Below, in pieces: positions 17,433-25,248 of a DNA stretch of 64,000 nucleotides. The notes under the pieces were generated by a model. That model made no database searches. It saw only the letters and a program-made list of their open reading frames with translations, and was not told the origin of the DNA. The stretch spans positions 3,720,001 to 3,784,000 of the forward strand of contig OW818656.1 in assembly GCA_942492965.1 (NCBI GenBank). Direction: 5' to 3'. How positions within the stretch are numbered: the first letter of the stretch is position 1; each line of letters starts with the position of its first letter. The position numbers and the translations under genes are program-made. Source of the DNA: Sphingosinicella sp942492965 (lineage in GTDB: Bacteria > Pseudomonadota > Alphaproteobacteria > Sphingomonadales > Sphingomonadaceae).

Positions 17433-19381
17433 CGCAGGTTCGTTTCCAGGAACGTGCCGATCCGTGTCAGCATGTCGATGCGGGCTTTGCTGTCGATGAG
17501 GCTGTGCTGCAACCCATCGAACTCGACATAATCGACAGATTTGCCTTCCTTGCGCAATTCGCGCGCCATGACGCGGGACTGCTCGACGTCGACATTCAGG
17601 TCCATGGTGCCATGGAACATCAACACGGGTACACGGATGGCGGCGGCGTGTTTGACCGGTGATCCAGCCTGCAGTTCCGGTCCGCTTCCGACAAAGTCCT
17701 TTACCAGCCGCGCGTTCTTGAAGAATCGCGCTTCGCTTACCACCCGTGCAAAATCCGTGACCGGGGCGATCGCGACTGCGGCCTTGTAGAGCGCAGGATC
17801 AACCACGTTCGATTGCAGCGCGGCATAGCCGCCATAGCTCCAGCCGACGATACCGATCCGATCTGCGTCCGCAAGTCCGCTCGCGATGGCCCAGCGGGCG
17901 CCGTCGTTGATGTCTCCGATCGCTTGCCGCCAGCCCTGAAAGCCGTTGTCGCCGATCCAGGCCTCCCCGTAGCCCCAGGATCCACGATAATTCGGTTGGA
18001 GAACCGCATAACCCTTCGCCGCAAGGAACTGCGCCATCCAGTCGAATCCCCAGGTGTCGCGGGATGAAGGGCCACCGTGCGGCATCACGATCAGTGGCAG
18101 GCGCTTGCCGTCCTGGCCCGGTGGCAAGGTGAGGTAGCCGGGGATGGATGTGCCATCGGCAGCCGGATAGCTAACGGGTTTGGTTTTCGCGAGCGTTCTG
18201 CCCTCTAACTGGTGCCTTACAGACGTAATCACCATCAACTCGCGCTTCTTGCGATCGAAGACGTAATAGGTGCCAGGGTCGTCGTCGGCCTGTGCGAACA
18301 GAAGGATGCGGTTTTCGTCCCATGACGTGTCGAGCAGGGTAATGCTCTTGCCGGGCAGGACTTTCGCAAGGCTTTTTCCCAGCGTTTTCAGTCCCTCGTC
18401 GAAATATTCGAGGTGCTCATAATCATCGTAGTAATACACGCCGACTGGGCGCTGTTTAGCGCCGAAACGGACGAGACCCGTTATGTCCACCTTGTCGTGT
18501 GCGAACACCGTGTCTTTCGCTGCACTGCCATCCAATCGATGCTTGACGAGCGCGTCACGTCCGTTGACGGGCTCCAGTGTATAAATATTGTCGCCGCTTT
18601 CATCGAAACCGACCATGGAGGCATCATCGGAAAGCGTGATTTGCTTCCATGCGCGGTCGGTCTGACCGCGATACCAGTGACTTCTCTTGCCGGTGTAGTT
18701 CCGATCGCCATCAACTTCCCGGATCGTGCGAAACCGGATTTCGCCTTTCGTATCCGAAACGTAGCGGGTTGTGTTCGCGTTGGGCCGTTCCTGCGTCGTC
18801 GATCGTCCATTGTAGATGTTGTACCGCTTCACGCCGAGCCCGGATTCCGGACTGAGCAGGCGCGTGCCGGTCGTGACCTGCTCAAGGAAAGGCACCTGCA
18901 GCAGCACGTTTTCCGGGTCTCCAGGGAGTGTATCAACAAGGGCGCCAGAATACTGATTGATCTCCAGCGACCGGTCATTACTGCGCGTGCCGAGCATGCG
19001 CAGGTTGGTTCCGTCTCGTCCGATCGCGAACATGCGCGTGAAGCCGAGCTTGATGCCATCAAGACTAGTTTCACCCACCACAAGGCAAGTCAGGCGGTCA
19101 TTCTTCACCCAGCTACAGTCGGAAATTCTGGCCTGTTCGAATGATGAGTTCGCAATGAGGTTGTCCTTTCCCGTCGCGATTTCCGCGACGACGAAGTTCG
19201 TGTCGCGGGGTCCCGCAGGCGTTTTGTAGACGACGAAATCGCCGAGCGGAGACAGACCCACGCTTTCGACGTCTGCACGGGCACCGAATAGAGTGGCGAG
19301 GTCCGTCGTTTCGGCTGAAACTTCAAAGGACAGTACGGATGAAAGAATTATTGCGGATAATGTTCTACCGGAAATACGCAT
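17429..19381 (-). CDS. S9 family peptidase, acylaminoacyl/dipeptidyl peptidase type
   Basis: A 650-residue exported serine peptidase with a signal peptide of about 24 residues. It has a beta-propeller-like N-terminal domain and a C-terminal alpha/beta hydrolase. The nucleophile is Ser515 in GWSYGGYAAL; the acid is in HGTMDLNVDVEQS and the histidine in DGLQHSL. The PHGGPSSRD segment is typical of prolyl oligopeptidases. The gene is less GC-rich in wobble positions than its neighbours, and AT-rich sequence (TTTATATTA) lies just before its start. It sits between trmJ and rpsD, where I would not expect a peptidase, so it may be a later insertion into this housekeeping block. Confidence 0.88.
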   Translation of the reverse strand: MRISGRTLSAIILSSVLSFEVSAETTDLATLFGARADVESVGLSPLGDFVVYKTPAGPRDTNFVVAEIATGKDNLIANSSFEQARISDCSWVKNDRLTCLVVGETSLDGIKLGFTRMFAIGRDGTNLRMLGTRSNDRSLEINQYSGALVDTLPGDPENVLLQVPFLEQVTTGTRLLSPESGLGVKRYNIYNGRSTTQERPNANTTRYVSDTKGEIRFRTIREVDGDRNYTGKRSHWYRGQTDRAWKQITLSDDASMVGFDESGDNIYTLEPVNGRDALVKHRLDGSAAKDTVFAHDKVDITGLVRFGAKQRPVGVYYYDDYEHLEYFDEGLKTLGKSLAKVLPGKSITLLDTSWDENRILLFAQADDDPGTYYVFDRKKRELMVITSVRHQLEGRTLAKTKPVSYPAADGTSIPGYLTLPPGQDGKRLPLIVMPHGGPSSRDTWGFDWMAQFLAAKGYAVLQPNYRGSWGYGEAWIGDNGFQGWRQAIGDINDGARWAIASGLADADRIGIVGWSYGGYAALQSNVVDPALYKAAVAIAPVTDFARVVSEARFFKNARLVKDFVGSGPELQAGSPVKHAAAIRVPVLMFHGTMDLNVDVEQSRVMARELRKEGKSVDYVEFDGLQHSLIDSKARIDMLTRIGTFLETNLR

Positions 19382-19478
19382 GCCTGCCCCCGTTTCTTCT
19401 CTGAAACTATCTTTATATTAAAAGGCGATTGCAAGTCCTTCATCGTGGTCTTCGGTGTCTTCGATCATTGTAAATCCG

Positions 19479-19507
19479 TTGACACTGCCTAGGCACCCCG
19501 CTAAACG
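19479..19507 (+). promoter_or_regulatory. putative rpsD promoter with a palindromic spacer
   Basis: TTGACA at 19479-19484, a 17-bp spacer, then TAAACG at 19502-19507. The -35 box is perfect and the -10 box is weak. The spacer contains the perfect 10-bp palindrome TGCCTAGGCA (19486-19495), a possible repressor site. The implied 5' leader of rpsD is about 100 nt. Confidence 0.5.
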
Positions 19508-19617
19508 CGCGCCTTCGCAATTGGCCCTGCACGTCCGGTGAAGCAGGCGCCGCATTCTGTGAATGGCAGGATGGTGCGGTTCCGGGCACTTTTGAACGCG
19601 AATTGAAAGGATGGCGC

Positions 19618-20232
19618 ATGTCGAAGCGCAGCAGTGCAAAGTACAAGCTTGATCGCCGCATGGGCGAGAATATCTGGGGTCGTCCAAAGAGCCCGGTGAA
19701 CAAGCGCGAATACGGTCCCGGCCAGCACGGTCAGCGCCGCAAGAGCAAACTTTCCGACTTCGGCATCCAACTCCGCGCCAAGCAGAAGCTCAAGGGCTAT
19801 TACGGCGACGTCACCGAGAAGCAGTTCCGCAAGGTCTATGAGGAAGCCGTCCGCATGAAGGGCGATACCTCGCAGAACCTGATCGGCCTCCTTGAGCAGC
19901 GCCTCGACATGGTCGTGTACCGCGCCAAGTGGGCGCCGACGATCTTCGCCGCGCGCCAGATCGTGAACCATGGTCACATCGAGGTGAACGGCGAGAAGTG
20001 CAACATCGCCAGCCGCCGCGTGAAGCCGGGCGACGTGCTTTCGCTGCGCAAGAAGGCGCAGGAGATGGCGCTGGTTCTCGAGGCGCAGGGCCTCAGCGAG
20101 CGTGAAGTTCCCGAGTATGTCTCGGTCGACGGCGACGGCAAGGCGACCTACGTGCGCGTGCCGACGCTCGACGAGGTGCCCTATGCGGTCCGCATGGAAC
20201 CGAACCTCGTCGTCGAGTTCTACTCGCGCTAA
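19618..20232 (+). CDS. rpsD: 30S ribosomal protein S4
   Basis: A 204-residue primary 16S rRNA-binding protein. It begins SKRSSAKYKLDRRMGENIWG, close to sphingomonad S4 proteins, and its S4 RNA-binding domain lies at about residues 94-160 (LEQRLDMVVYRAKW, ARQIVNHGHIEVNG). ATG 19618 follows GAAAGG with normal spacing; the in-frame codon at 19603 lies upstream of that site. It is monocistronic: its own promoter is upstream and a strong terminator immediately follows. Confidence 0.98.
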   Translation: MSKRSSAKYKLDRRMGENIWGRPKSPVNKREYGPGQHGQRRKSKLSDFGIQLRAKQKLKGYYGDVTEKQFRKVYEEAVRMKGDTSQNLIGLLEQRLDMVVYRAKWAPTIFAARQIVNHGHIEVNGEKCNIASRRVKPGDVLSLRKKAQEMALVLEAQGLSEREVPEYVSVDGDGKATYVRVPTLDEVPYAVRMEPNLVVEFYSR

Positions 20233-20256
20233 GCCTCACGGCTTTTGCAGAAAACA

Positions 20257-20285
20257 GGGCGCTGCCGGAAGGCGGCGCCCTTTTT
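20257..20285 (+). terminator. rpsD: intrinsic terminator of rpsD
   Basis: GGGCGCTGCC, loop GGAA, GGCGGCGCCC, then TTTTT. This is a 10-bp stem with one G-U pair, a tight tetraloop and a U-run. It starts 24 bp after the rpsD stop and ends exactly where the converging gene begins. Confidence 0.9.
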
Positions 20286-21050
20286 CTATCTGCGCCCCGC
20301 AAGCGTCAGGTAGAGCGCCACCGGCACCACCGACAGCAGCCCGTAGATGAGCAGCGTGGAGAGCTGGATGATCCAGAGCGCGGGCGAGGTGATCGTCATC
20401 GACTGGACGATCGCGGCGACTTGCTGCGGCGTCTGCGCGGCGTGAAAGACGACGAAGCGGACGGCCATGATCACCGGCGTCAAGGCGAGCGCGATGAGGA
20501 TGCACAGTGCGGAGAGGCGCCAGCGGTTGCCGCGCGTGAGCTCGGCTGAGCGTTGAAACGCGACCATCGGCCATTGCCGCTCGTGGAGTGCCGCAGGGAT
20601 GGCGAGCACCCATACGGCGAAGACGGCAATGCAGGCGGCGGTGAACAGCAGCGCGCTCATCTGCCCCAGTTGCAGCAGGCGCGAGACGAGCAGCAGGATG
20701 ATGCGCAGCGTCATGAGGCCGATGCCGATGATGAGCGCGACGACGAGTCCCGGCTGGAGCCGGCTGAGCCCTGCGCGCATGAACGCACGCGGATCGCTCG
20801 TGCGGGCGAGTACGCCGCCGGTGACGGCGCAGAAGAAGATCATCACGAGCAGCCAGCGCATCGTTTCGGCGATGGTGCCGAGCGCCGGATCGGGCGCTGC
20901 CGTGGTGGCGATGCTGAGCGTGCGGAGCGCGACGGCGGGCAGGGTCAGGAAAACGAGGCCGAGCAGGATGATCGGCGCGAACTGCCGCCAGAAGATCGTG
21001 AATGCGAGCCGGAGAGCGGCGACGAGATCGAGCGGGACGGGAGACTTCAT
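20286..21050 (-). CDS. hypothetical multi-pass membrane protein
   Basis: A 254-residue protein with about six strongly hydrophobic segments. Examples are FAPIILLGLVFLTLPAVAL near the N-terminus, MRWLLVMIFFCAVTGGVL and the C-terminal LLIYGLLSVVPVALYLTL. The amphipathic segment AFQRSAELTRGNRWRLSALC resembles the loop found in YciC-like and glycerophosphodiester-phosphodiesterase-associated membrane domains, but this is weak. It overlaps the upstream secreted protein by 4 bp (ATGA), so the two are a unit. Function unknown. Confidence 0.7.
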   Translation of the reverse strand: MKSPVPLDLVAALRLAFTIFWRQFAPIILLGLVFLTLPAVALRTLSIATTAAPDPALGTIAETMRWLLVMIFFCAVTGGVLARTSDPRAFMRAGLSRLQPGLVVALIIGIGLMTLRIILLLVSRLLQLGQMSALLFTAACIAVFAVWVLAIPAALHERQWPMVAFQRSAELTRGNRWRLSALCILIALALTPVIMAVRFVVFHAAQTPQQVAAIVQSMTITSPALWIIQLSTLLIYGLLSVVPVALYLTLAGRR

Positions 21051-22147
21051 GGCGTTATGGTACGCGTTCGCCCCCGGCCCACAATATGGAATTCGCTGCC
21101 GCTGACGACGAGTGCGACGTCCGCAAGGTCGCTCGCCGCGACGAGTTCGAGCGCGCCGGAGGGCAGCGCGATGTTTGCGGCGGGCCAGTTCGGCGCGCCT
21201 TTTCTGAGCGAGACCAGCCGGTCGCCGGATGTGCCGCGCAGGTGGAGGTAAAGCGTGTCTCGACCGGCCTTCGCGGCGATGATGCGGAAACCCGCGGGCG
21301 GCGTGTAGGCAAGCTCTGGCAGCGTCTGGCTGGCGGGGCCGAGCAGCGGTGCCATCGGATAGGCGACGAGGCTGCCCGGCGGATGGCGGCCGTCCGATGT
21401 CATCCAGCCGCCGTCTCCCAGAACGGCAATCGCGCGGCCCTGGAAGAAGTCGAGCAGCCGCGCGTCCGTTGGCAATTGGGACCGACGGAAATTCTGCGCC
21501 CAGCCGAAATGATAAAGCTCATGCGCGCCGTTCGCGGTCGTCACCTCGGCGGCGTGGAACAGGCCGCCGCCCGAGAGCGAGAAGAACGGACGAATACCGC
21601 GTGCATCGAACGGCGCGGCGAGAATCGTCGTTGCCACATACACAGGCTGGCCGCGTGTCCAGAGCTTGAGCAGGCGCGGCACGCCTGCGCTCGTCAGCGA
21701 TCCCGGCCCGGTGTTGGCGGCGATGAGGATGCGGCTGTCGTCGTACCAGATCGCCTGCGTCGGCCCTGGCGGCAGCGCGAAACCGTTCGGGACGAAGCCG
21801 CCCGCCTTCGTGTCGTATTCGCGCAGTGCGACGCCCGGCCGGCCGGTTTCGGCAAGGAATAGCAGGCACCGCTCGAAGGTTGGCGGCAGGCAATCGGCAT
21901 CGACGAGGTGCCACGACTTCTTCTCGGCCTTGCCGAGCGCGGCGATGTCCGCCGTCACCGACCAGTCCGGCTTGCCGCGCAGCAGCGGTGTCAGGTCGCT
22001 GCGGCGCAGGACGCGGGCTTCGCCGGTCTCGCTGTAGAGCGCGAGGCCGTTGTCCTGAAAGCGCGCGACCGTACCTGCCGAAGCGGGGAGGGCCGCTGCG
22101 ACAATCAGAAACGCCAGGCAGATTTTGATGCGCGACCCCAACGACAT
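21047..22147 (-). CDS. hypothetical secreted protein
   Basis: A 366-residue protein with a signal peptide ending at ASA (residues about 1-24). The mature sequence has many short strands and WSV/LYL/FSL repeats (RFQDNGLALYSETG, GDGGWMTSDGRHPPGSL, IIAAKAGRDTLYLHLRG), which suggests a beta-propeller-like fold. I recognise no family or catalytic motif. It is translationally coupled to the downstream membrane protein. A strong hairpin separates it from the end of leuA, so it probably has its own promoter or is a weak read-through product of leuA. Confidence 0.6.
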   Translation of the reverse strand: MSLGSRIKICLAFLIVAAALPASAGTVARFQDNGLALYSETGEARVLRRSDLTPLLRGKPDWSVTADIAALGKAEKKSWHLVDADCLPPTFERCLLFLAETGRPGVALREYDTKAGGFVPNGFALPPGPTQAIWYDDSRILIAANTGPGSLTSAGVPRLLKLWTRGQPVYVATTILAAPFDARGIRPFFSLSGGGLFHAAEVTTANGAHELYHFGWAQNFRRSQLPTDARLLDFFQGRAIAVLGDGGWMTSDGRHPPGSLVAYPMAPLLGPASQTLPELAYTPPAGFRIIAAKAGRDTLYLHLRGTSGDRLVSLRKGAPNWPAANIALPSGALELVAASDLADVALVVSGSEFHIVGRGRTRTITP

Positions 22148-22171
22148 TGCCGCTGGTAACCATGACTTCGC

Positions 22172-22196
22172 GGGCGGCGCAACCGTGCGCCCGCCC
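22172..22196 (-). terminator. leuA: GC-rich hairpin after leuA
   Basis: On the minus strand GGGCGGGCGCA, loop CGGT, TGCGCCGCCC: a 10-bp stem with one bulged G, 32 bp after the leuA stop. There is no U-run, so termination may be partial or need Rho; the hairpin could also protect the leuA 3' end. Confidence 0.5.
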
Positions 22197-22228
22197 GGAT
22201 GCCGGAAATCAGCGTTCAGTCGTCAGGC

Positions 22229-23785
22229 TCAGTTCCCCGCGCGGGCCACCGCCGGAAGCTCGCTGCGGCCGCGCTTCACGATCAGCTTACCCAGCGCATT
22301 CGCATAGGCCTTCGCCGAGGCGACCATCGTGTCGACATGCGCGCCCGTGCCGCGCACGGTGCGGCCGTCTTCGGCAAGCACGACGCTGACCGTGGCCTGC
22401 GCGTCCGTGCCCTCGGTGACGGCATGGACCTCGTAGAGCGTCAGCTGCGCGTCGTCGTGCGGCACGATCTTGCGCATCGCCTTGAACACGGCATCGACAG
22501 GGCCGTTGCCGCGCGTCGTGACGGTCTGCTCCTCGCCATCAACCTCGAGCGTCAGGATGGCGCGCTGCGGGCCGTGCGAGCCGCAGTAGATTTCCAGCTC
22601 CTTGAACTGGATCGCCTGATTGTCCCGCATCGTCTCGTCATCGACGAGCGCGATGATGTCTTCGTCGTAGACGTGCTTCTTGGCGTCGGCGAGATCCTTG
22701 AAACGCTTGAAAGCATCCTGGAACTCGTTGTCGCCGAGCTTGTAGCCCAGCTCTTCCAGCTTCTGGCGAAAGGCGTGGCGGCCCGAGTGCTTGCCCATGA
22801 CAAGGCTGGATTCGGAGAGGCCCACCGATTCCGGCGTCATGATCTCGTAGGTGCTCGCATCCTTCAGCATCCCGTCCTGATGGATGCCGCTTTCGTGCGC
22901 GAAGGCGTTGGCGCCGACGATCGCCTTGTTGGGCTGCACCTGGAAGCCTGTGACGGCCGAGACGAGCCGCGAGGCGCGGGTGATCTCGCGCGTCTCGACA
23001 CCGGTTTCGTAGGGCATCACGTCGTGGCGCACGCGCAGCGCCATGGCGATTTCCTCAAGCGCGGCATTGCCTGCGCGCTCGCCGATGCCGTTGATTGTCG
23101 ATTCCACCTGCCGCGCGCCGCCTGCGACCGCCGCCAGCGTATTCGCAACGGCGAGGCCGAGGTCGTTGTGGCAGTGGGTGGAGAAGATCGCCTTGTCGGC
23201 ATCCGGCACGCGGGAGATGACGCTCCGGAACATCGCGCCGTAGGTTTCCGGCGTCGCGTAGCCGACCGTGTCGGGCAGGTTGATCGTGGAGGCGCCCGCA
23301 CGGATCGCGGTTTCGACCGCACGGCACAGGAAGTCGAGATCGCTGCGCGTCGCGTCTTCCGCCGACCATTCGACGTCGGGGCAGAGGTTGCGGGCATGGC
23401 TGACCGAGGCGCGGATCTTCTCCAGCACTGCCTCCGGCTCCATCTCCAGCTTCACGCGCATGTGGAGCGGCGAGGTGGCAATGAACGTATGGATGCGCGG
23501 ACTCTTCGCGTCCTTGAGCGCGGCCCACGCGCGATCGATGTCGCCGACGGCAGCGCGCGCGAGGCTCGCGACCGTGGCCTTCTTCGCCTGACGGGCGACA
23601 GCCTGCACGGCTTCGAAATCACCCTCCGAAGCGATGGCGAAACCAGCCTCGATGATATCGACGCCGAGCGCCTCCAGCTGCTCCGCGACGCGCAGCTTTT
23701 CGGCGAGGTTCATCGAGCAGCCGGGAGACTGCTCGCCGTCGCGCAGCGTGGTATCGAAAATCTTCACATAGTTCTGGCTGGACAT
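22229..23785 (-). CDS. leuA: 2-isopropylmalate synthase
   Basis: A 518-residue enzyme that condenses 2-ketoisovalerate and acetyl-CoA, the first committed step of leucine synthesis. The N-terminal TIM barrel begins with FDTTLRDGEQSPGCSM and contains the metal-binding HCHNDLGLAVAN. GIGERAGN and the C-terminal regulatory LeuA dimer domain (from about residue 390) are both present, so feedback inhibition by leucine is expected. It has a leucine-rich leader peptide and attenuator upstream. The ilvBNC genes in the same window supply its 2-ketoisovalerate substrate. Confidence 0.97.
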   Translation of the reverse strand: MSSQNYVKIFDTTLRDGEQSPGCSMNLAEKLRVAEQLEALGVDIIEAGFAIASEGDFEAVQAVARQAKKATVASLARAAVGDIDRAWAALKDAKSPRIHTFIATSPLHMRVKLEMEPEAVLEKIRASVSHARNLCPDVEWSAEDATRSDLDFLCRAVETAIRAGASTINLPDTVGYATPETYGAMFRSVISRVPDADKAIFSTHCHNDLGLAVANTLAAVAGGARQVESTINGIGERAGNAALEEIAMALRVRHDVMPYETGVETREITRASRLVSAVTGFQVQPNKAIVGANAFAHESGIHQDGMLKDASTYEIMTPESVGLSESSLVMGKHSGRHAFRQKLEELGYKLGDNEFQDAFKRFKDLADAKKHVYDEDIIALVDDETMRDNQAIQFKELEIYCGSHGPQRAILTLEVDGEEQTVTTRGNGPVDAVFKAMRKIVPHDDAQLTLYEVHAVTEGTDAQATVSVVLAEDGRTVRGTGAHVDTMVASAKAYANALGKLIVKRGRSELPAVARAGN

Positions 23786-23805
23786 GGCACACCTTCAAAG
23801 CTCGG

Positions 23806-23841
23806 AAAAACAGATGCGAACCTTTGCGGTTCGGTTCGATC
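23806..23841 (-). terminator. leuA: attenuator terminator in the leuA leader
   Basis: Read on the minus strand: GATCGAACC, a 10-nt loop, GGTTCG-C-ATC, then TGTTTTT. The 9-bp stem has one bulged C and is followed at once by a U-run. It ends 20 bp before the leuA start and lies downstream of the leucine-rich leader peptide, which is the position of a transcription attenuator. Confidence 0.7.
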
Positions 23842-23845
23842 GAGA

Positions 23846-23901
23846 CCCTTAGGCGGCGGCGCGTCCAGAGCGCCAGACAGCGAAACCCGCGCGCCTAAGG
23901 G
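23846..23901 (-). promoter_or_regulatory. leuA: alternative pairing elements of the leu attenuator
   Basis: On the minus strand CCCTTAGGCG (23901-23892) overlaps the leader stop codon and can pair over 10 bp with CGCCTAAGGG (23855-23846), just before the terminator stem. The first element can instead fold on itself: CGCGCC-CTTA-GGCGCG. A ribosome at the leader stop would hide it, and one stalled at the upstream leucine codons would expose it. The exact switch is inferred. Confidence 0.6.
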
Positions 23902-23966
23902 CGCGTAAGTCGAAGGAGCGCGAGAAGGGCGCGCTGAGAGGGGGCGAGGCTATTGTGCCGCATCAT
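23895..23966 (-). CDS. leuL: leucine-rich leader peptide of leuA
   Basis: A 23-codon open frame reading MMRHNSLAPSQRALL then ALLRLTRP and stop. Six codons are leucine, five of them within seven positions (14-20), and three are the less common CTT. It precedes alternative RNA pairings and a U-tailed hairpin before leuA. No Shine-Dalgarno is visible before the ATG. A weak promoter candidate (TAGACA, 19 bp, TAGACT on the minus strand) would place the transcript start close to the ATG, so the mRNA may be leaderless, as reported for some alphaproteobacterial leader peptides. It was identified purely from this architecture. Confidence 0.75.
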   Translation of the reverse strand: MMRHNSLAPSQRALLALLRLTRP

Positions 23967-24016
23967 GGGCGGCAGTCTATGTGGCAAGCAGCAGGGTTTG
24001 TCTACCCAAAACGGCG

Positions 24017-24295
24017 TCAGATGACGTTCGCGGGCAGCGGCACCTTGTGGTCCGGACTGGCGGATGCGGGTTTGATTTCACTCATCACGCATTCGAGTTC
24101 GATATCGATGGGGCCTTCGATCTGCGCCATGGCGTCAGCATCGAGAATGGCGCCGTCGATGTCAACGGCCCAGCAGCGGCCGTCGAGATCAGAGAGGAGG
24201 GCTGCGACTTCCAAACCGTTTTCCACGGGCTCAGCGGCGACGGGCGCCGCTGCCAGAAGGGTTGCCAAGGCTGCTATACCATACCGAACGATCAT
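24017..24295 (-). CDS. small secreted protein of unknown function
   Basis: A 92-residue protein with a signal peptide (MIVRYGIAALATLLAAAPVAAEP) and a short acidic mature part. ATG 24295 is preceded by GAGAGGAAA; a longer in-frame version to 24445 has no such site. The mature region has a single Cys pair candidate (GRCWAV, LECVM) and ends KVPLPANVI. I do not recognise the family. A perfect 6-bp dyad lies just upstream of the ribosome site. Confidence 0.6.
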   Translation of the reverse strand: MIVRYGIAALATLLAAAPVAAEPVENGLEVAALLSDLDGRCWAVDIDGAILDADAMAQIEGPIDIELECVMSEIKPASASPDHKVPLPANVI

Positions 24296-24310
24296 TGCCG
24301 GTTTCCTCTC

Positions 24311-24327
24311 CACTGTCTTGTACAGTG
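24311..24327. promoter_or_regulatory. operator-like dyad before the small secreted gene
   Basis: CACTGT, 5 bp CTTGT, ACAGTG: a perfect inverted repeat 16 bp before the start codon at 24295 and next to the ribosome site. It could be an operator near the transcription start, or an RNA hairpin limiting translation. Confidence 0.4.
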
Positions 24328-24443
24328 TAAATGCAAAAGCAGTGCCAGCGTTCCCGCCGCGTGCCACATCAGCCGTTTCGATGGTTAAGGCAGAGGGAAC
24401 CATCACGGAACTGTAAAAATGCGCGACACTGCCCTGTGAACAC

Positions 24444-24475
24444 AAAGAAAAAGGGCGACCCGAAGGCCGCCCTTT
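24444..24475 (-). terminator. intrinsic terminator of the PEP-CTERM gene
   Basis: Minus strand: AAAGGGCGGCC, loop TTCG, GGTCGCCCTTTTTC. The stem is 11 bp with one G-U pair, a stable TTCG loop and a U-run, 20 bp after the PEP-CTERM stop. Confidence 0.85.
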
Positions 24476-24495
24476 CCACCTGAGATCGAAGCTGT

Positions 24496-25164
24496 TCAGG
24501 CCCTGCGGCGACGCGCGGCGGCAAGGCCGAGTGCGCCAAGGCCGAAGAGCGCGAGCGCCCCCGGTTCGGGCACATCGGTGATCGGCTTGTAGGCGAGCGC
24601 GACGTTATCGAACTCGAAAGCGTAGCCCGAGCTGGAGGCGACCACCTTGTTGAAGGCGGTGTCCGAATTGATGTTCACGTAGTAGGTGCCGACCGCGCCC
24701 TGATCGCCGTTCGCGATCGCTGCGACGTCCGACCCCGAGTAGGTGAAGAGCAGCGTGTCGCCCGCATAGAAGGCAAGCGAGTTGTAGCCATCGACCGAGC
24801 CCCACAGGATGCCTAAATACTGGTGATCGTCACCAAGATCGAGCGTGACGCTGCCGATGCCGGTCGTCAGATACTGGGTGACGTCCTGGCCATCCGCCTG
24901 CGCGTTGCCGAACAGCGAGCCGTTGCCGCCCGAAACATAGGGCGCCGCATACTTGCCGCCGACGTTCGGAAGCGAAGCCGTGCCCGCGTCCGTGCCGGCG
25001 AACGAGACGGTGATGCCGCTCGCGGTCGTGCCGCCGGGGCCGATCGCGTCGAAGCTCTCATAGACGTTGGCACCGACGGGAACGCCGCCCACAGACGACG
25101 AAATCACAGCGGCCGACGCGCTGGTGGAGGCGAGCATGGCGGCAAAAGCGAAAGCATACTTCAT
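24496..25164 (-). CDS. PEP-CTERM sorting domain protein
   Basis: A 222-residue exported protein. It has a signal peptide (residues about 1-19), a Ser/Gly/Asn-rich beta-sandwich-like middle, and a C-terminal sorting signal: VPEPG at about 197-201, a hydrophobic stretch, and RRRRA at the end. Exosortase systems recognise this tripartite tail and release such proteins to the surface, usually together with exopolysaccharide. No exosortase or EPS cluster is in this window. The promoter region contains a sigma-54-type element and a dyad with a CtrA box (separate entries), and the gene ends in a strong terminator, so it is monocistronic. Confidence 0.88.
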   Translation of the reverse strand: MKYAFAFAAMLASTSASAAVISSSVGGVPVGANVYESFDAIGPGGTTASGITVSFAGTDAGTASLPNVGGKYAAPYVSGGNGSLFGNAQADGQDVTQYLTTGIGSVTLDLGDDHQYLGILWGSVDGYNSLAFYAGDTLLFTYSGSDVAAIANGDQGAVGTYYVNINSDTAFNKVVASSSGYAFEFDNVALAYKPITDVPEPGALALFGLGALGLAAARRRRA

Positions 25165-25203
25165 GACATAATCCTCTGATCAAACCGTGTTCGGTCCATC
25201 AGA

Positions 25204-25219
25204 TGCAGGGACGATGCCA
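25204..25219 (-). promoter_or_regulatory. putative sigma-54 promoter of the PEP-CTERM gene
   Basis: Minus strand TGGCATCGTCCCTGCA fits TGGCAC-N5-TTGCA with two mismatches and keeps the obligatory GG-N10-GC spacing. It predicts transcription from about 25193, leaving a 28-nt leader that holds AGAGGA before the ATG at 25164. PEP-CTERM genes in other bacteria are known to be controlled by RpoN with the PrsK/PrsR two-component pair, which supports this reading. Confidence 0.6.
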
Positions 25220-25248
25220 GAATTGAGGAGTTCAGCTTTTGCAGGATA

